A stretch of 64,000 bases of DNA from Leptodesmis sichuanensis A121 (GTDB lineage: Bacteria; Cyanobacteriota; Cyanobacteriia; Leptolyngbyales; Leptolyngbyaceae): assembly GCF_021379005.1 (NCBI RefSeq), contig NZ_CP075171.1, positions 4,278,001 to 4,342,000 of the forward strand, read 5' to 3'. Under the pieces are notes generated by a model. That model saw nothing but the letters and a program-made list of their open reading frames with translations. It was not told the DNA's origin and did not search any database. Every line of letters starts with the position of its first letter. The first letter of the stretch is position 1. Positions 32,479 to 42,434 of the stretch are shown one piece after another. Position numbers and translations under genes: made by a program.

Positions 32479-33066
32479 CTAATTCTTGGCTTCCTGCTCC
32501 AAAATTTCCTCTGGACGCAACCCAGCACGCTGAGCGTCAGCAGGAAGATCGTGAGGATCAAGTACTCCTTTAGGTAGGTAAGCCAGTTCTCGGAGGGGAG
32601 TCACCATGGGATCATTGGTGACTTTGTAAGGAAGACGGCCCAGCGCCACGTTATCAAAGTTCAACTCGTGGCGATCGTAGGTAGACAGTTCATATTCTTC
32701 CGTCATCGACAGGCAATTGGTGGGGCAGAACTCCACACAGTTGCCGCAGAAGATGCAGACTCCAAAATCGATACTGTAGTGCTTGAGTTGTTTTTTCTTG
32801 GTCGCCGTATTAAATTCCCAGTCCACCACAGGCAAATTGATCGGGCAGACCCGGACGCACACTTCACAGGAAATGCACTTGTCAAACTCGAAGTGAATCC
32901 GTCCTCGGAACCGCTCAGAGGGAATCAGTTTTTCGTAGGGATATTGCACGGTTACAGGGCGACGTTGCATGTGGTCGAAGGTAACGGACAGCCCCTGGCC
33001 AATATACTTGGCCGCCTGCACCGTCTCCTTGGCATAATCACCGACCTGCTTGAGAAATTTCAGCAT
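32479..33066 (-). CDS. ndhI: NAD(P)H-quinone oxidoreductase iron-sulfur subunit I
   Basis: The 195-residue protein carries two 4Fe-4S motifs: [12 protein letters not shown] at about residue 64 and [12 protein letters not shown] at about residue 103. It transfers electrons inside the peripheral arm of NDH-1, close to the plastoquinone site. The start [20 protein letters not shown] and length match cyanobacterial NdhI. It is 32 bases after ndhA in a clear operon. Confidence 0.97.
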   Translation of the reverse strand: MLKFLKQVGDYAKETVQAAKYIGQGLSVTFDHMQRRPVTVQYPYEKLIPSERFRGRIHFEFDKCISCEVCVRVCPINLPVVDWEFNTATKKKQLKHYSIDFGVCIFCGNCVEFCPTNCLSMTEEYELSTYDRHELNFDNVALGRLPYKVTNDPMVTPLRELAYLPKGVLDPHDLPADAQRAGLRPEEILEQEAKN

Positions 33067-33098
33067 AAGCCTTTTCCGGAGTTGAGAGTTGAGAAGGA

Positions 33099-34217
33099 TT
33101 AGCCACCGAAAGCGGCTGGGAAAGCAATCTTGAGAGCCGCTGTCAGCAACAGGTTAACCAGAGAAATGGGCAGAAGGAACTTCCAGCCTAAATCCAACAA
33201 TTGGTCAATCCGCACGCGGGGAACTGTCCAGCGCATCAACACAGCCAGGAAGACCAGAAAGTAAGCCTTGAGAAGCGTCATCGTAATTCCCAAGGACGCA
33301 TCAATAATTTCCAGCCAGGAACTGGTTTCACTGACTCCTAGCCAGTTAGCCAGCAGAGAAATCGGCAACGGCGACTCCCACCCGCCCAGGTACAGCACCG
33401 AGACTAACAGCGCCGACAGCACCAGATTGACGTAAGACCCCAAGTAGAAGAGAGCAAACTTCATCCCGGAGTATTCGGTTTGATAGCCTGCCACCAGTTC
33501 TTCTTCCGCTTCTGGTAAGTCGAAGGGAATTCGCTCACACTCAGCCAGGGCGGCAATCCAGAAGATGACAAAGCCGACGGGTTGCCGCCAGACATTCCAG
33601 CCCAAAATGCCATAGCCGGATTGCTGATCCACGATGTCGATCGTGCTCAGAGAGTTAGACATCATTGCTACGGCCAGCACCGCCAGAGCCAGCGGAATTT
33701 CATAGCTGATGGACTGAGCCGCAGCCCGCAAGCCACCGAGGAGAGAGTATTTGTTGTTAGAAGCATAACCGGACATCAGCAACCCAATGGGAACCACGCT
33801 GGATAGAGCAATCCACAGGAACACACCCATGCCAACATCAGTCACCACCAGATTCTGCCCGAATGGAACAATCAGGTAAGACAGAAAGACCGGAATCACT
33901 ACAATCACTGGCCCCAGGGTGAATAACAGGGGGTCAGCCTTAGCAGGCACCGTATCTTCCTTAAAGATGAGTTTTAACCCATCGGCAACAGGGGCTAAAA
34001 CACCCAAAGGCCCAATGTATTCTGGGCCGATTCGTTGTTGCGCAGCGGCTGAGATCTTCCGTTCCAGCCAGACCGTGACCAGAACTCCAACTGTTGCGCC
34101 AATAATCATCAGAAGCATGGGCAACGGCATCCAGATGGCCTTCGCTGCACCTGCGGGTAATCCCAATTCGGTCAGGGACTGAATAAATGTTTGCTGTAAA
34201 TCAATTCCTTGATCCAT
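33099..34217 (-). CDS. ndhA: NAD(P)H-quinone oxidoreductase subunit 1
   Basis: The 372-residue protein has about eight membrane helices and the NuoH/NdhA motifs: [20 protein letters not shown] near residue 48, a [12 protein letters not shown]-like segment ([19 protein letters not shown]), and [20 protein letters not shown] with [10 protein letters not shown]. These acidic loops line the quinone chamber of NDH-1. It is the first gene of ndhA-I-G-E. The promoter should lie in the 340-base gap upstream. Confidence 0.97.
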   Translation of the reverse strand: MDQGIDLQQTFIQSLTELGLPAGAAKAIWMPLPMLLMIIGATVGVLVTVWLERKISAAAQQRIGPEYIGPLGVLAPVADGLKLIFKEDTVPAKADPLLFTLGPVIVVIPVFLSYLIVPFGQNLVVTDVGMGVFLWIALSSVVPIGLLMSGYASNNKYSLLGGLRAAAQSISYEIPLALAVLAVAMMSNSLSTIDIVDQQSGYGILGWNVWRQPVGFVIFWIAALAECERIPFDLPEAEEELVAGYQTEYSGMKFALFYLGSYVNLVLSALLVSVLYLGGWESPLPISLLANWLGVSETSSWLEIIDASLGITMTLLKAYFLVFLAVLMRWTVPRVRIDQLLDLGWKFLLPISLVNLLLTAALKIAFPAAFGG

Positions 34218-34443
34218 GTTATTCCCAGGGCACTTGCGTCCTTAAGTATACACTTTAGTAAAAGTTCACAGGATTTAATCAAGTAATGAGAGGTATAGAA
34301 CAATTACAATTTGCCGTTAAATTCTGATAGAAAAATAGCAATGGCAAGGGAAAGCGACCCCCTGATTTCTTCCCCGTTATTCTCCTACTGTTCCGGCTCT
34401 TTTTCCCAGAAGCCTGAGACTTTCGTGTGCTTCTCAAGAAAGA
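34218..34443. other. intergenic region between ndhA and the gltA terminator
   Basis: This AT-rich stretch holds no coding frame I can support. It must carry the leftward ndhA promoter; TATACACTTTAG at 34246 is a candidate region but no clear -35/-10 pair stands out. No repeat or riboswitch is evident. Confidence 0.4.
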
Positions 34444-34472
34444 AACCCCCAGGGCAAAGCCGTCTGAGGGTT
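34444..34472 (-). terminator. intrinsic terminator of gltA
   Basis: On the minus strand AACCCTCAG and CTGGGGGTT pair with one wobble, extended inwards by GGC/GCC around a TTT loop, and are followed by a T-rich TCTTTCTT. It lies about 90 bases after the gltA stop. Confidence 0.7.
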
Positions 34473-34559
34473 GGAGTTCCTGAAAATCGTCACTTTAATA
34501 ATGCTGACAAGCCCCTGACTAAACAGCAAGAGGGCTGTCACCCATCACTTGCTGGATCC

Positions 34560-35699
34560 TTAACGTTTTTCCATGGGAATATAGGGATTCCCGTGGGTGC
34601 CTGTGTAGATCTGGGTTGGGCGGAAGATCCGATTTTCCCCTAGTTGCTCTTTCCAGTGGGCCAGCCAACCAGCCGTCCGAGAAATAGCAAAGACAGGGGT
34701 AAATAGATCTGTGGGAATGCCGAGTTTTCGATATACCAGGCCGGAGTAAAAATCGACATTGGCGTAAATGCCTTTGTGGCCCAGTTTTTCCTGAACCACC
34801 CGCTCCAGTTCTACGGCAATGTCATAGAACTGGTCTTCACCGTATTTTTCAAACAGTTGTTCGGCCAACTGCTGCAGGATGGTGGCACGGGGATCTTTCA
34901 CTTTGTAAACCCGGTGCCCAAAGCCCATGATTTTGGCTTTCTTCTCAATACAGTGCTCAACGTAAGGACGAACATTTTCGATCGTCCCAATTTCGTCTTC
35001 CAGCATCGTAATCACTTCTTCATTGGCTCCTCCATGCAGGGGACCTGCCAGCGTGCCGACGGCTGAAGCAACCACGGCGTAAGGATCGGTCAGGGTGGAA
35101 GCCGTCACCAGGGCCGAGAAGGTAGATGCATTAATGGTGTGTTCTGCGTGTAGTGTCAGGCAGACATCGAAAACGTGAGCCGCAAACGGATCCGGTTCTG
35201 TCTCCGTCAGCATATATAGAAAATTGGCGGAATAGTCCAGGTCATCGCGGGGCTGGATGGGGTCGTTTCCCTTTCGCATCAGTTGAAAGGCCGCTACCAT
35301 TGTGGGGATTTTGGCCAACAATCGGACAACAGCGGCCCGAATGTAAGCTGGATCGTCCAGAGCGCGACGGGAGTAAAACAACCCTAATGCGGCAGCACAG
35401 GCTTGTAGAGCATCCATTGGATGTCCGCCTTCGGGAAAGCATTTCATCATGTCCCGGATCCTGTATTTCAACCGTCGATGGTGGCAGATCTCGTACTCAA
35501 ATAGTTCAAGTTCTTCCTTTTTGGGGAGTTCGCCCCAAATTAACAGGTAGGAAGTCTCAAGGAAAGTACTCTTTTCAGCCAGTTCTTCGACGGAAATGCC
35601 ACGATACTCGAGGAGACCCCGCTGTCCATCGACAAAACTGATACTGGATTGAGTTGCAGGAATGCCTTCTAAACCCGCCCGATATTCGCAAACTGTCAT
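34560..35699 (-). CDS. gltA: citrate synthase
   Basis: The 379-residue enzyme shows the family landmarks: EYRGISVEELAEKSTFLET, HAEHTINASTF with an active-site His, LHGGANEEVITML, GFGHRVYKVKDPRATIL with the second catalytic His, and the late SRTAGWLAHW. It condenses oxaloacetate and acetyl-CoA to citrate in the cytosol. Cyanobacteria use it mainly to feed 2-oxoglutarate for nitrogen assimilation. Length fits the short bacterial type. It starts MTVCEYRAGLEGIPAT. It lies upstream of the ndh operon on the same strand, but a terminator separates them. Confidence 0.95.
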   Translation of the reverse strand: MTVCEYRAGLEGIPATQSSISFVDGQRGLLEYRGISVEELAEKSTFLETSYLLIWGELPKKEELELFEYEICHHRRLKYRIRDMMKCFPEGGHPMDALQACAAALGLFYSRRALDDPAYIRAAVVRLLAKIPTMVAAFQLMRKGNDPIQPRDDLDYSANFLYMLTETEPDPFAAHVFDVCLTLHAEHTINASTFSALVTASTLTDPYAVVASAVGTLAGPLHGGANEEVITMLEDEIGTIENVRPYVEHCIEKKAKIMGFGHRVYKVKDPRATILQQLAEQLFEKYGEDQFYDIAVELERVVQEKLGHKGIYANVDFYSGLVYRKLGIPTDLFTPVFAISRTAGWLAHWKEQLGENRIFRPTQIYTGTHGNPYIPMEKR

Positions 35700-36077
35700 G
35701 GTTCTTACCGAAATTGCTCTCGAAGAATGTCAACCAAGCTATCTTGAAAGAGATTGATCAATCTGTATCTTTAGATCATAAATCTCTAATTACGGCATCC
35801 AGGCAAAACCTCCTTACTGTCTTCAGATTCTGTCCCTTCAATTGCTGTTTTTTGTTAAGAAAGCCTGCTTGCTGGATGTAGATTGGAGGTTTCCAGGGTG
35901 GTTTCACGAAAGAGATTGTCGCCTTTGTGAAATATCGTTACTATTAAGCTAGAAGGATTTTTAAATCTGAAGGATTCTCATTGTTTACAATTTTCAGCCA
36001 GCGAATTTCTCTTTGGTATCGGCACATTGCCAGGAGGGGAAGCGCGTGGCTGATTGTTCTTTTTTCTTAGGTGTTTT
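35700..36077. other. intergenic region between gltA and a divergent hypothetical gene
   Basis: The region lies between divergent genes, so it should hold both promoters. It is AT-rich with no long frame on either strand that looks real. GAAAGAGATTG occurs twice (about 35745 and 35908). I see no known operator. Confidence 0.4.
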
Positions 36078-36494
36078 ATGACCCAACAGCGCGTTCGTCG
36101 GCGATCGCAGTCCACTCCCAGTTCCAAGTCAAATTCTCAATCTGCCAAAACTCGGCGAAATTCTGAAGCCACCCATCGGGAACGACGCAATCCAGCTTGG
36201 TCTGAGCTTCGCAACCAGGATTCTTCCCGTTCCACTGCTACCTTTCTCACGAATTTAATTGAGCAGGACGCACCCTTAAAAACTCACAGCACATTAGTTT
36301 TGATGTATGGGCCGTTCCAGGCAGAAATGGCAGCAGAGAACGGGCAGGGTGTAGCCTCCTGGTTACGAGATTGCGTGCATAAACATGGATTACCCAGCCT
36401 GGTTCGCTTTGATTATCGCCATCGGGCACAGGTCTTTCGTCGTGACCAATTCCAGCCCTGGTTAGAGCCGTTTCTCAGCAAAAATGCTAGTTAA
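36078..36494 (+). CDS. hypothetical cyanobacterial protein
   Basis: I prefer ATG 36078 (MTQQRVRRRSQS) to the upstream ATG at 36054, whose extra residues are hydrophobic and look untranslated. The 138-residue product has a very basic, Ser-rich, disordered first half (about 1-45), then a compact domain: ATFLTNLIEQD, STLVLMYGPFQAEMAAENGQ, VASWLRDCVHKHGLPSLVRF and QPWLEPFLSK. The basic start could bind nucleic acid. No catalytic motif is seen. I do not recognise the family. Confidence 0.7.
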   Translation: MTQQRVRRRSQSTPSSKSNSQSAKTRRNSEATHRERRNPAWSELRNQDSSRSTATFLTNLIEQDAPLKTHSTLVLMYGPFQAEMAAENGQGVASWLRDCVHKHGLPSLVRFDYRHRAQVFRRDQFQPWLEPFLSKNAS

Positions 36495-36549
36495 ACCTTG
36501 TCCCAGTCCAGAACCGTAGTTTCTCTGATCGGAAAACGACCGTTCTCTC
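36491..36549 (-). repeat. 59-bp dispersed repeat, copy 2 (inverted)
   Basis: The reverse complement of this stretch matches 12213-12271 closely, from GAGAGAACGGTCGTTTTC to ACTGGGACAAGGTTTAA, with a few substitutions in the middle. A TTTTGAGTTTTAAGG simple-repeat array follows at 36572-36604, just as such an array neighbours copy 1. Confidence 0.8.
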
Positions 36550-36654
36550 GCTTGACTTGGTTTAGCAGTCAGTTTTGAGTTTTAAGGTTTAAGTTTTGAG
36601 TTGAGCAAGTGTCTTGCATCTCAAGATTCACAAGTTTGATGCGATCTGCTGGTT

Positions 36655-38046
36655 TTACTTGCCAATGCAAAATCGGCTGAAGACCTGATCTAATACCGAT
36701 TCGGTAGCTTCTTCACCAAGAATCTGGCCGAGGGATTGAATAGCACTCCGTAAATCGATCGTCCAGAAGTCCAGCGGCAGTTGGTTAGCGATCGTGACTT
36801 GCACCTGTTGCAGAGATTGCTGAGCTTGAGTCAGGGCTGCCGCCTGCCGTTGGTTAATCGCCAGATCGAGATTCGCCGCCTGCAACTTGCCTGCTTGCAC
36901 GGTGTTCAGGATAGCGGCCTCTAAGGCATCAATGCCCTGGTTAAGGGCGGCAGCAGTAGAAACAGTGAGAGGAATTTTGAATTTTAAATTTTGAATTTTG
37001 AATTGTTCTGCTGTTTTTGCTTCGACCAGATCGATTTTGTTGATAACCAGAATCAGGGGACGATCGCGAACCTGATCGTAGATTTCCTGGTCGGCAGCAG
37101 TCCAACCGGCCTGGGCATCTATGGTGAGCAGGATGAGGTCGGCGGTTTGGGCGGCGAGGCGCGATCGCTCGACTCCGATTTTTTCGACCTGATCGGCAGT
37201 TTCGCGAATGCCAGCGGTATCCAGTACTTGAATGGGAATGCCTCCAACCACAAGGTGAGATTCCACAACATCGCGGGTGGTGCCAGGAAGGTCGGTGACA
37301 ATGGCCCGATCGCTGCGGCTCCAGGCATTCAGCAGGCTGGATTTACCAACATTGGGACGACCAACGATGGCCACTTTCAACCCGGTGCGCAGTAATTCAC
37401 CGCGATCGGCAGTAGCCAGAATTTGGTTGACTTCCTCTAAGACAGTTTGCAGTTGGCGGGTGATGTCTGCTTCGTCTAAGGGCGGCAAATCTTCTTCAAA
37501 ATCAATCCGGGCCTCAATTTCGGCCAGGATGTCGATACAGGTGGAACGGAGTTGGCGGATGGGTTGAGCCAATTTGCCCTGTAATCCGGCTAAGGCAAAT
37601 TGAGCCGCCTGGGGCGATCGGGCACTGACCAGATCGGCAATGCTTTCAGCCTGAGTTAAATCCAGGCGTCCATTGAGAAAGGCACGGAGACTAAATTCGC
37701 CCGGTTGCGCCAATCGCGCTCCGGCCGCAATACACAGTTGCAAAACTTGCTGAACAGGCATAATGCCGCCGTGGCAGTGAAATTCCACCACATCTTCACG
37801 AGTGTAGGAACGGGGAGCCAGCATCAGCAGGAGCAGAGCTTCATCGATGACCTGCCGGCTTTCAGGATGGCGAACGGTGCCGTAGAGGATGCGGTGGCTT
37901 TCCCAGGGTTGCTGACCGGGCGCATGAAATAATTGACGGGCGATCGCAACCGCCTCCGGCCCAGAAACTCGCACAATACCCACACTCCCCTGCTCTGGCA
38001 CGATGGCGGTAGCGATCGCGGCGATCGTATCAGTTGAAATTGTCAT
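36655..38046 (-). CDS. mnmE: tRNA modification GTPase MnmE
   Basis: The 463-residue protein has the MnmE layout: an N-terminal tetrahydrofolate-binding domain ([35 protein letters not shown]), a helical domain, and an inserted G domain with [13 protein letters not shown] at about 228-240, the DLPGTTRD switch, and NKIDL. The final CIGK matches the catalytic CxGK tail. With MnmG it modifies uridine 34 of certain tRNAs. An AT-rich simple repeat is inserted in frame at residues about 346-361 ([14 protein letters not shown]), in the G domain after the NKID motif. Its ATG overlaps the ribH stop (TAATG). Confidence 0.95.
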   Translation of the reverse strand: MTISTDTIAAIATAIVPEQGSVGIVRVSGPEAVAIARQLFHAPGQQPWESHRILYGTVRHPESRQVIDEALLLLMLAPRSYTREDVVEFHCHGGIMPVQQVLQLCIAAGARLAQPGEFSLRAFLNGRLDLTQAESIADLVSARSPQAAQFALAGLQGKLAQPIRQLRSTCIDILAEIEARIDFEEDLPPLDEADITRQLQTVLEEVNQILATADRGELLRTGLKVAIVGRPNVGKSSLLNAWSRSDRAIVTDLPGTTRDVVESHLVVGGIPIQVLDTAGIRETADQVEKIGVERSRLAAQTADLILLTIDAQAGWTAADQEIYDQVRDRPLILVINKIDLVEAKTAEQFKIQNLKFKIPLTVSTAAALNQGIDALEAAILNTVQAGKLQAANLDLAINQRQAAALTQAQQSLQQVQVTIANQLPLDFWTIDLRSAIQSLGQILGEEATESVLDQVFSRFCIGK

Positions 38047-38624
38047 TATCCGGGGGAAAGCTCTGGGTTAGCACTTTTCAGTGTAGTTCCCGGTAAGGTA
38101 GGCGATACACTGCCTGAGTTATTGCCATAGGAGTCGGCAGTGCCCAAGCCTTTGACCTGATGCATCAGACTGGCCATCTCTAATGCGCTCATAGCATAGC
38201 TCCAGCCCAAATTGCTTTTAATTCCGGCCCGTTCCAATGCCTGTTGCATGGTGTCCGTGGTGACAATACCAAAAATGACGGGCACTCCGGTTTGGAAGCC
38301 CGCCGCTGCAATTCCCTTGGATACTTCAGCCGCCACATAATCAAAGTGGGGCGTTTGTCCCCGGATGACGGCACCTAAGCAAATAATCGCGTTGTAGCGT
38401 CCAGAGAGGGCCAGTTGACGAGCGACGATCGGCACTTCAAAACTGCCGGGAACCCAGGCGTAATCTACCTGATTGCCTTCGGGATTGATATCTACTCCGT
38501 GACGTTTGAGGCAATCCTGGCACCCTTCCAAGAGCTTGCCGACGACGAGATCGTTGAAGCGGCCAATGACGATCGCAAACCGGAACGACTCCGTTTGAGT
38601 AAAGGTGCCTTCAAAAACTGCCAT
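38046..38624 (-). CDS. ribH: 6,7-dimethyl-8-ribityllumazine synthase
   Basis: From the ATG at 38624 the protein has 192 residues; a longer frame up to 38687 is less likely because lumazine synthases begin close to MAVFEGTF. Motifs are [20 protein letters not shown], the substrate loop [16 protein letters not shown], and [20 protein letters not shown] with the catalytic His. It catalyses the penultimate step of riboflavin synthesis, usually as a 60-subunit capsid. The last 35 residues are Ser/Pro rich and extend beyond the usual end near 155. mnmE begins inside its stop codon. Confidence 0.95.
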   Translation of the reverse strand: MAVFEGTFTQTESFRFAIVIGRFNDLVVGKLLEGCQDCLKRHGVDINPEGNQVDYAWVPGSFEVPIVARQLALSGRYNAIICLGAVIRGQTPHFDYVAAEVSKGIAAAGFQTGVPVIFGIVTTDTMQQALERAGIKSNLGWSYAMSALEMASLMHQVKGLGTADSYGNNSGSVSPTLPGTTLKSANPELSPG

Positions 38625-38720
38625 AGTCGCCTCAACAATAATCGTCTCGAAACAATAATCCCGCGATCCTGAGATTATAGGACTCACGGGATTGGGATGA
38701 TCTTATCAAGTGTATCTAAT

Positions 38721-38761
38721 TCAACCTTGTCCAAGTCCAGAACAGTTGCTTCTTTTCAGAA
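38721..38761 (-). repeat. 59-bp dispersed repeat, copy 3 (partial)
   Basis: TCAACCTTGTCCAAGTCCAG followed by AACAGTTGCTTCTTTTCAG matches the outer two thirds of the 59-bp repeat in the same orientation as copy 2. The GAGAGAACG end is missing. It lies between psbZ and ribH. Confidence 0.65.
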
Positions 38762-38817
38762 AAATTCCCAGTTCGCCAGTCGGACTTTGGTGACACTGCC
38801 CAGAGTAAATGATTGAC

Positions 38818-39006
38818 TTAAACAACCAGATAATTCAATAAACCAACCACAATCACGAGGATGACCCAAACCCCGGATCCCAGGAAGATGAAGCGTCGCG
38901 ATTGATCCCAGTTCTGAGGAGTTGCCAGAGCCACAGGGGTTCCCACAACTAGCACAAACGACAAAATCACCAGGGCAGCTAAGGCTAGCTGAAATAAGAT
39001 AGTCAT
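38818..39006 (-). CDS. psbZ: photosystem II reaction centre protein Z
   Basis: The 62-residue protein consists of two membrane helices, [20 protein letters not shown] and [19 protein letters not shown], joined by the polar loop [16 protein letters not shown]. Length and the [18 protein letters not shown] pattern are diagnostic of PsbZ (Ycf9). It sits at the edge of photosystem II next to CP43 and stabilises the dimer and its contact with antenna. It is monocistronic as far as the window shows. Confidence 0.96.
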   Translation of the reverse strand: MTILFQLALAALVILSFVLVVGTPVALATPQNWDQSRRFIFLGSGVWVILVIVVGLLNYLVV

Positions 39007-39109
39007 GTTCGCGTCTCCCGTTAGAGCAATAAACTAGGCAAGTAGGGTTAACCATAAACCTATCAGAAAACTGAGCCGAAATTTTGGATGGATTTGGGAT
39101 TTTCAAGGG

Positions 39110-39270
39110 CAGTGGATAGTGGATGGTGAATAGGGACTGGTAGAGAGTGGACAGTGGATAGATGACGAGATGATGGAATGACGGGATGATGGATCAGTAA
39201 CTACCTCCCTTCACCTCCCCACCCTCCCCATCTGCCTCACCTGCTTCTCTACTCTTCTGCCTTCTCAAAA
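39110..39270 (+). repeat. GTGGATAGTGGATGG simple-repeat region
   Basis: Tandem variants of GTGGATAGTGGATGG and GATGATGGAATGACGGGATG fill most of the gap between psbZ and the DHH-CBS-CCA gene, followed by CCTCCCCACCCTCCCC. Related CACTATCCACTATCC units occur near 53130. No gene is supported here. Confidence 0.6.
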
Positions 39271-39276
39271 CGATCA

Positions 39277-42084
39277 ATGGATTTAATTCTTTGCCATACC
39301 ACTGCTGATTTCGATACCCTGGGGGCTGCGGTTGGGTTGGCCCGTCTGCACCCGGGGGCGAGAATTGTGCTGACTGGAGGTGGGCATCCGGCAGTGCGGC
39401 AGTTTTTGGCCTTTCACCGGGATGAGTATCCGCTGATTGAACGCCGATCGGTGAATCCCGAAAAAGTGCGATCGCTGATTATCGTGGATACTCAATTGCG
39501 ATCGCGGTTGGGAAAAGGCGCGGAATGGTTGGATCTGCCCCAGGTGGAAGTCGAGATTTATGACCACCATGCCGATGTGGACTCAGATATTGCGGCCAAG
39601 GTGCGGCATGTGGAGCCTGTGGGGGCCGTGACCACAATGGTGGTGGAAAGGTTGCAGGAGCAAGGGATTATTCCAACTCCGATTGAGGCAACGGTGATGG
39701 CGTTAGGAATTCATGTCGATACTGGGTCGCTCACCTTTGGTCATTCCACTGCACGGGATGCCAGAGCGCTGGCCTGGTTAATGGAGCAGGGTGCCAGCCT
39801 ACGGGTGATTGGAGAGTATACGGATCCAGGGCTGTCTACAGCACTGCAGCAACTGCTGTCGGTAGCATTGGATCGACTGCAGACCGAAACGGTTCAGGGG
39901 CATACGATCGCCTGGGTATTACTGGATCTGGATGGCTTCACACCCGGACTGTCTGGTCTGACTTCTCGGCTGATGGAAGTAACGGATGTGGATGCTTTAT
40001 TGCTGGCCGCTCAATATACCCGCAAACCAACCGAAGAGGAGGAAGATGGGTCAGTGAGTCTGATTGGCCGATCGCGGATTGAAGGTACCGATCTCAACGA
40101 GTTATTCAAGCCGATTGGGGGTGGAGGCCATCCCCGTGCGGCAGCGGCTAACCTGCATCATGTGGATGCTGCAGAGGTACTGGAAGAGTTAGTCAGTCAG
40201 TTCAAAGCGCAAATTCCCCATCCTCCTACGGCACGGGAACTGATGTCCTCCCCGGTGCGTACCATTCGCCCAGAAACCACGATTGATGAAGCCCAACGGA
40301 TTCTGCTGAGATATGGCCACTCTGGTCTATCGGTGGTGGATGAAGCCGGAACATTGGTGGGCGTAATTTCTCGTCGGGATCTGGATATTGCCTTACATCA
40401 TGGATTCAGCCATGCGCCCGTGAAAGGCTACATGACCACGAACCTGAAAACGATCGCGCCAGAAACTCCGCTTCCTGACATTGAAGCCATTATGGTGACT
40501 TATGATGTTGGTCGTTTGCCTGTCCTCGATCGGGGGCAACTCGTTGGCATTGTGACCCGCACAGATGTGTTGCGGCAGTTGCATAAGAACGGAGTGGGGA
40601 ATGGCGATCGAGGATTGGGGATTGGGGATTGGGGATTGGGAAAGACCGCTGCATCCCGACTGCCAACTCCCTACTCCCTACTGCCGCTCCTGCAACAGGC
40701 TCTTGTTCCTGACCAGTGGACGTTATTGACAAGGGCGGCTCAGGCGGCAGAGGCGCGGGGATGGCAACTGTTCCTGGTTGGTGGGGCGGTGCGGGATTTG
40801 TTGATGACGACGCTGAAAAATGGGGGAGCGAAGGCAGGGCAGTTGCTGATCGAAGATATTGATCTGGTGGTGGATGGCTTTCACCGGGCGGCAGATGTGG
40901 GAGCGGGGGTAGAACTGGCCCGATCGCTCCAGGCTCTCTATCCCGAAGCACGCTTGGAAGTGCACGGCAAATTTCAAACAGCAGCGCTATTGTGGCATCA
41001 CGATCCAGTATTCAAGTCCTTGTGGATTGATATTGCGACTGCCCGGACAGAGTTTTATCCCTATCCGGCGGCCAATCCGGAGGTCGAAGCCAGTTCCATT
41101 CAGCAAGATCTGTATCGACGGGATTTCACGATTAATGCTCTGGCCATTCGCCTGACTCCTCCCAGAAATGGGGAGTTGCTGGACTTTTTTGGTGGTGTAC
41201 TGGATTTACAATCCAAGCAGATCCGAGTCCTGCACGCGAATAGCTTCATTGAAGATCCAACCCGCATCTTTCGGGCAGTACGGTTTGCCGTGCGGTTGCA
41301 TTTTCAGATTGATGAGCAAACCGAGGGCTATATTCGTCATGCGATCGCCAGCGGCATCTATCGCCAAATTCACGATCAGACCGATCCCAAATTCCGCGCC
41401 CCCGCCCTGCAAACTCGCCTGAAAGCAGAACTAAAATCCATCCTCCAGGCTCCCTACTGGAAAGCCGCTCTGCATTATTTGGCTGACTTAGGTGCGCTGC
41501 AATGCATCCATCCCACCTTTGAACCGAATCCAGAGTTATGGCGACAACTGCGCCTCATCGAGCGCTGGCTGAAATGGCAAAATCAGCAACAACACTTCGA
41601 ATTCAAAATTCAAAATTCAAAATTCAAAATTCAGGATCCCGACTGGCTGTTACTGCTGGAGACTCTTCTGGCTCACGTAGATCCCCAATATCGCGGCGCG
41701 ATCGCAGAGAATATGCAGCTTCCTGCTGACAGTATTGAACGCTTGAGCCAACTGGCAACGGTGCAGGAGAAACTGTCCCAAGCACTGCCTACCTGCACTC
41801 GGCCCAGTCAGGTGGTGCAGTTGCTGCAGCCCTATGATCTGCCGATGTTGGTGCTGCTGGCGATTCGCAGCGATCGCGCCACCCGTCGTCAGATCTGGCG
41901 ATACCTGATGGACTGGTCACTCGTGAAGGCCCCTCTGAATGGGCGAGATTTGAAAGCGTTGGGCTATCGACCGGGACCGCAATTTAAGGAGATCTTGGAG
42001 GCTCTAACGGCGGCCACAGTGGATGGTCAGATTCGCGATCGGGCAGAGGCAGAAACATTTTTGCAACAAAAATATCCTCTCTAG
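39277..42084 (+). CDS. DHH phosphoesterase - CBS pair - CCA tRNA nucleotidyltransferase fusion
   Basis: The 935-residue protein has three parts. Residues 1-310 form a DHH/DHHA1 phosphoesterase (HTTADFDTLGAAVGLARL, VDTQ, YDHHAD, GGGGHPRAAAA). About 320-440 are two CBS domains, commonly nucleotide-binding. About 480-930 are a class II tRNA nucleotidyltransferase (FLVGGAVRDLL, IEDIDLVVDG with the metal-binding carboxylates, YRRDFTINALAI, DPTRIFRAVRF). The fusion is known in several bacteria, including cyanobacteria. The last part should add CCA or A residues to RNA; the DHH part may act on nucleotides or RNA ends. Simple repeats are inserted in frame at residues about 443-462 (NGDRGLGIGDWGLG) and 776-787 ([12 protein letters not shown]). 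Confidence 0.92.
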   Translation: MDLILCHTTADFDTLGAAVGLARLHPGARIVLTGGGHPAVRQFLAFHRDEYPLIERRSVNPEKVRSLIIVDTQLRSRLGKGAEWLDLPQVEVEIYDHHADVDSDIAAKVRHVEPVGAVTTMVVERLQEQGIIPTPIEATVMALGIHVDTGSLTFGHSTARDARALAWLMEQGASLRVIGEYTDPGLSTALQQLLSVALDRLQTETVQGHTIAWVLLDLDGFTPGLSGLTSRLMEVTDVDALLLAAQYTRKPTEEEEDGSVSLIGRSRIEGTDLNELFKPIGGGGHPRAAAANLHHVDAAEVLEELVSQFKAQIPHPPTARELMSSPVRTIRPETTIDEAQRILLRYGHSGLSVVDEAGTLVGVISRRDLDIALHHGFSHAPVKGYMTTNLKTIAPETPLPDIEAIMVTYDVGRLPVLDRGQLVGIVTRTDVLRQLHKNGVGNGDRGLGIGDWGLGKTAASRLPTPYSLLPLLQQALVPDQWTLLTRAAQAAEARGWQLFLVGGAVRDLLMTTLKNGGAKAGQLLIEDIDLVVDGFHRAADVGAGVELARSLQALYPEARLEVHGKFQTAALLWHHDPVFKSLWIDIATARTEFYPYPAANPEVEASSIQQDLYRRDFTINALAIRLTPPRNGELLDFFGGVLDLQSKQIRVLHANSFIEDPTRIFRAVRFAVRLHFQIDEQTEGYIRHAIASGIYRQIHDQTDPKFRAPALQTRLKAELKSILQAPYWKAALHYLADLGALQCIHPTFEPNPELWRQLRLIERWLKWQNQQQHFEFKIQNSKFKIQDPDWLLLLETLLAHVDPQYRGAIAENMQLPADSIERLSQLATVQEKLSQALPTCTRPSQVVQLLQPYDLPMLVLLAIRSDRATRRQIWRYLMDWSLVKAPLNGRDLKALGYRPGPQFKEILEALTAATVDGQIRDRAEAETFLQQKYPL

Positions 42085-42101
42085 AAGTCGGATTTCTCTT
42101 C

Positions 42102-42175
42102 CCTAAGAAGTCGGGTTTCTTATGTAAAGAACCATAGATTTCTTGCCGCATATTCAGAAACCCGACTTCTGGAGA
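42102..42175 (+). repeat. AGAAGTCGGGTTTCT inverted repeat, possible terminator
   Basis: AGAAGTCGGGTTTCT at about 42108 and AGAAACCCGACTTCT at about 42157 form a perfect inverted pair around a 35-base loop. A near copy, AGAAGTCGGATTTCT, precedes it at 42085. The motif is a frequent cyanobacterial palindrome and lies just after a stop codon, so it may also end transcription. Confidence 0.7.
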
Positions 42176-42179
42176 AATT

Positions 42180-42434
42180 TTAATGGTGCTTCTGAGTTTT
42201 CAGATGCCATATTCTTTCCAGCATCAGAATTTGGGAGCGCAGGAGACGACTGCGGTAGTTGCGGTAACCTGCGATCGCAAGCACCAGCAGGACTGGAAAG
42301 GTCACTATAAAACTGGCCAACCCCGGATCCACTGAGCTTAACTGGTGAGGATTGGTACTGGAATTCAAGTGCACCGCAGTGGTTGGTACGTCTGACTGTA
42401 AGGTGCGGATATAGGGAGAAAAATCATTATTCAT
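42180..42434 (-). CDS. hypothetical single-pass membrane protein
   Basis: I place the start at the ATG at 42434 (MNNDFSPYIRTLQSD), giving 84 residues; the upstream extension to 42482 looks untranslated. One hydrophobic helix, LASFIVTFPVLLVLAIAGY, lies at about residues 42-60, followed by a strongly basic stretch YRNYRSRLLRSQ, so the C-terminus should be cytoplasmic. I do not recognise it. It lies tail to tail with the CCA fusion gene. Confidence 0.5.
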   Translation of the reverse strand: MNNDFSPYIRTLQSDVPTTAVHLNSSTNPHQLSSVDPGLASFIVTFPVLLVLAIAGYRNYRSRLLRSQILMLERIWHLKTQKHH

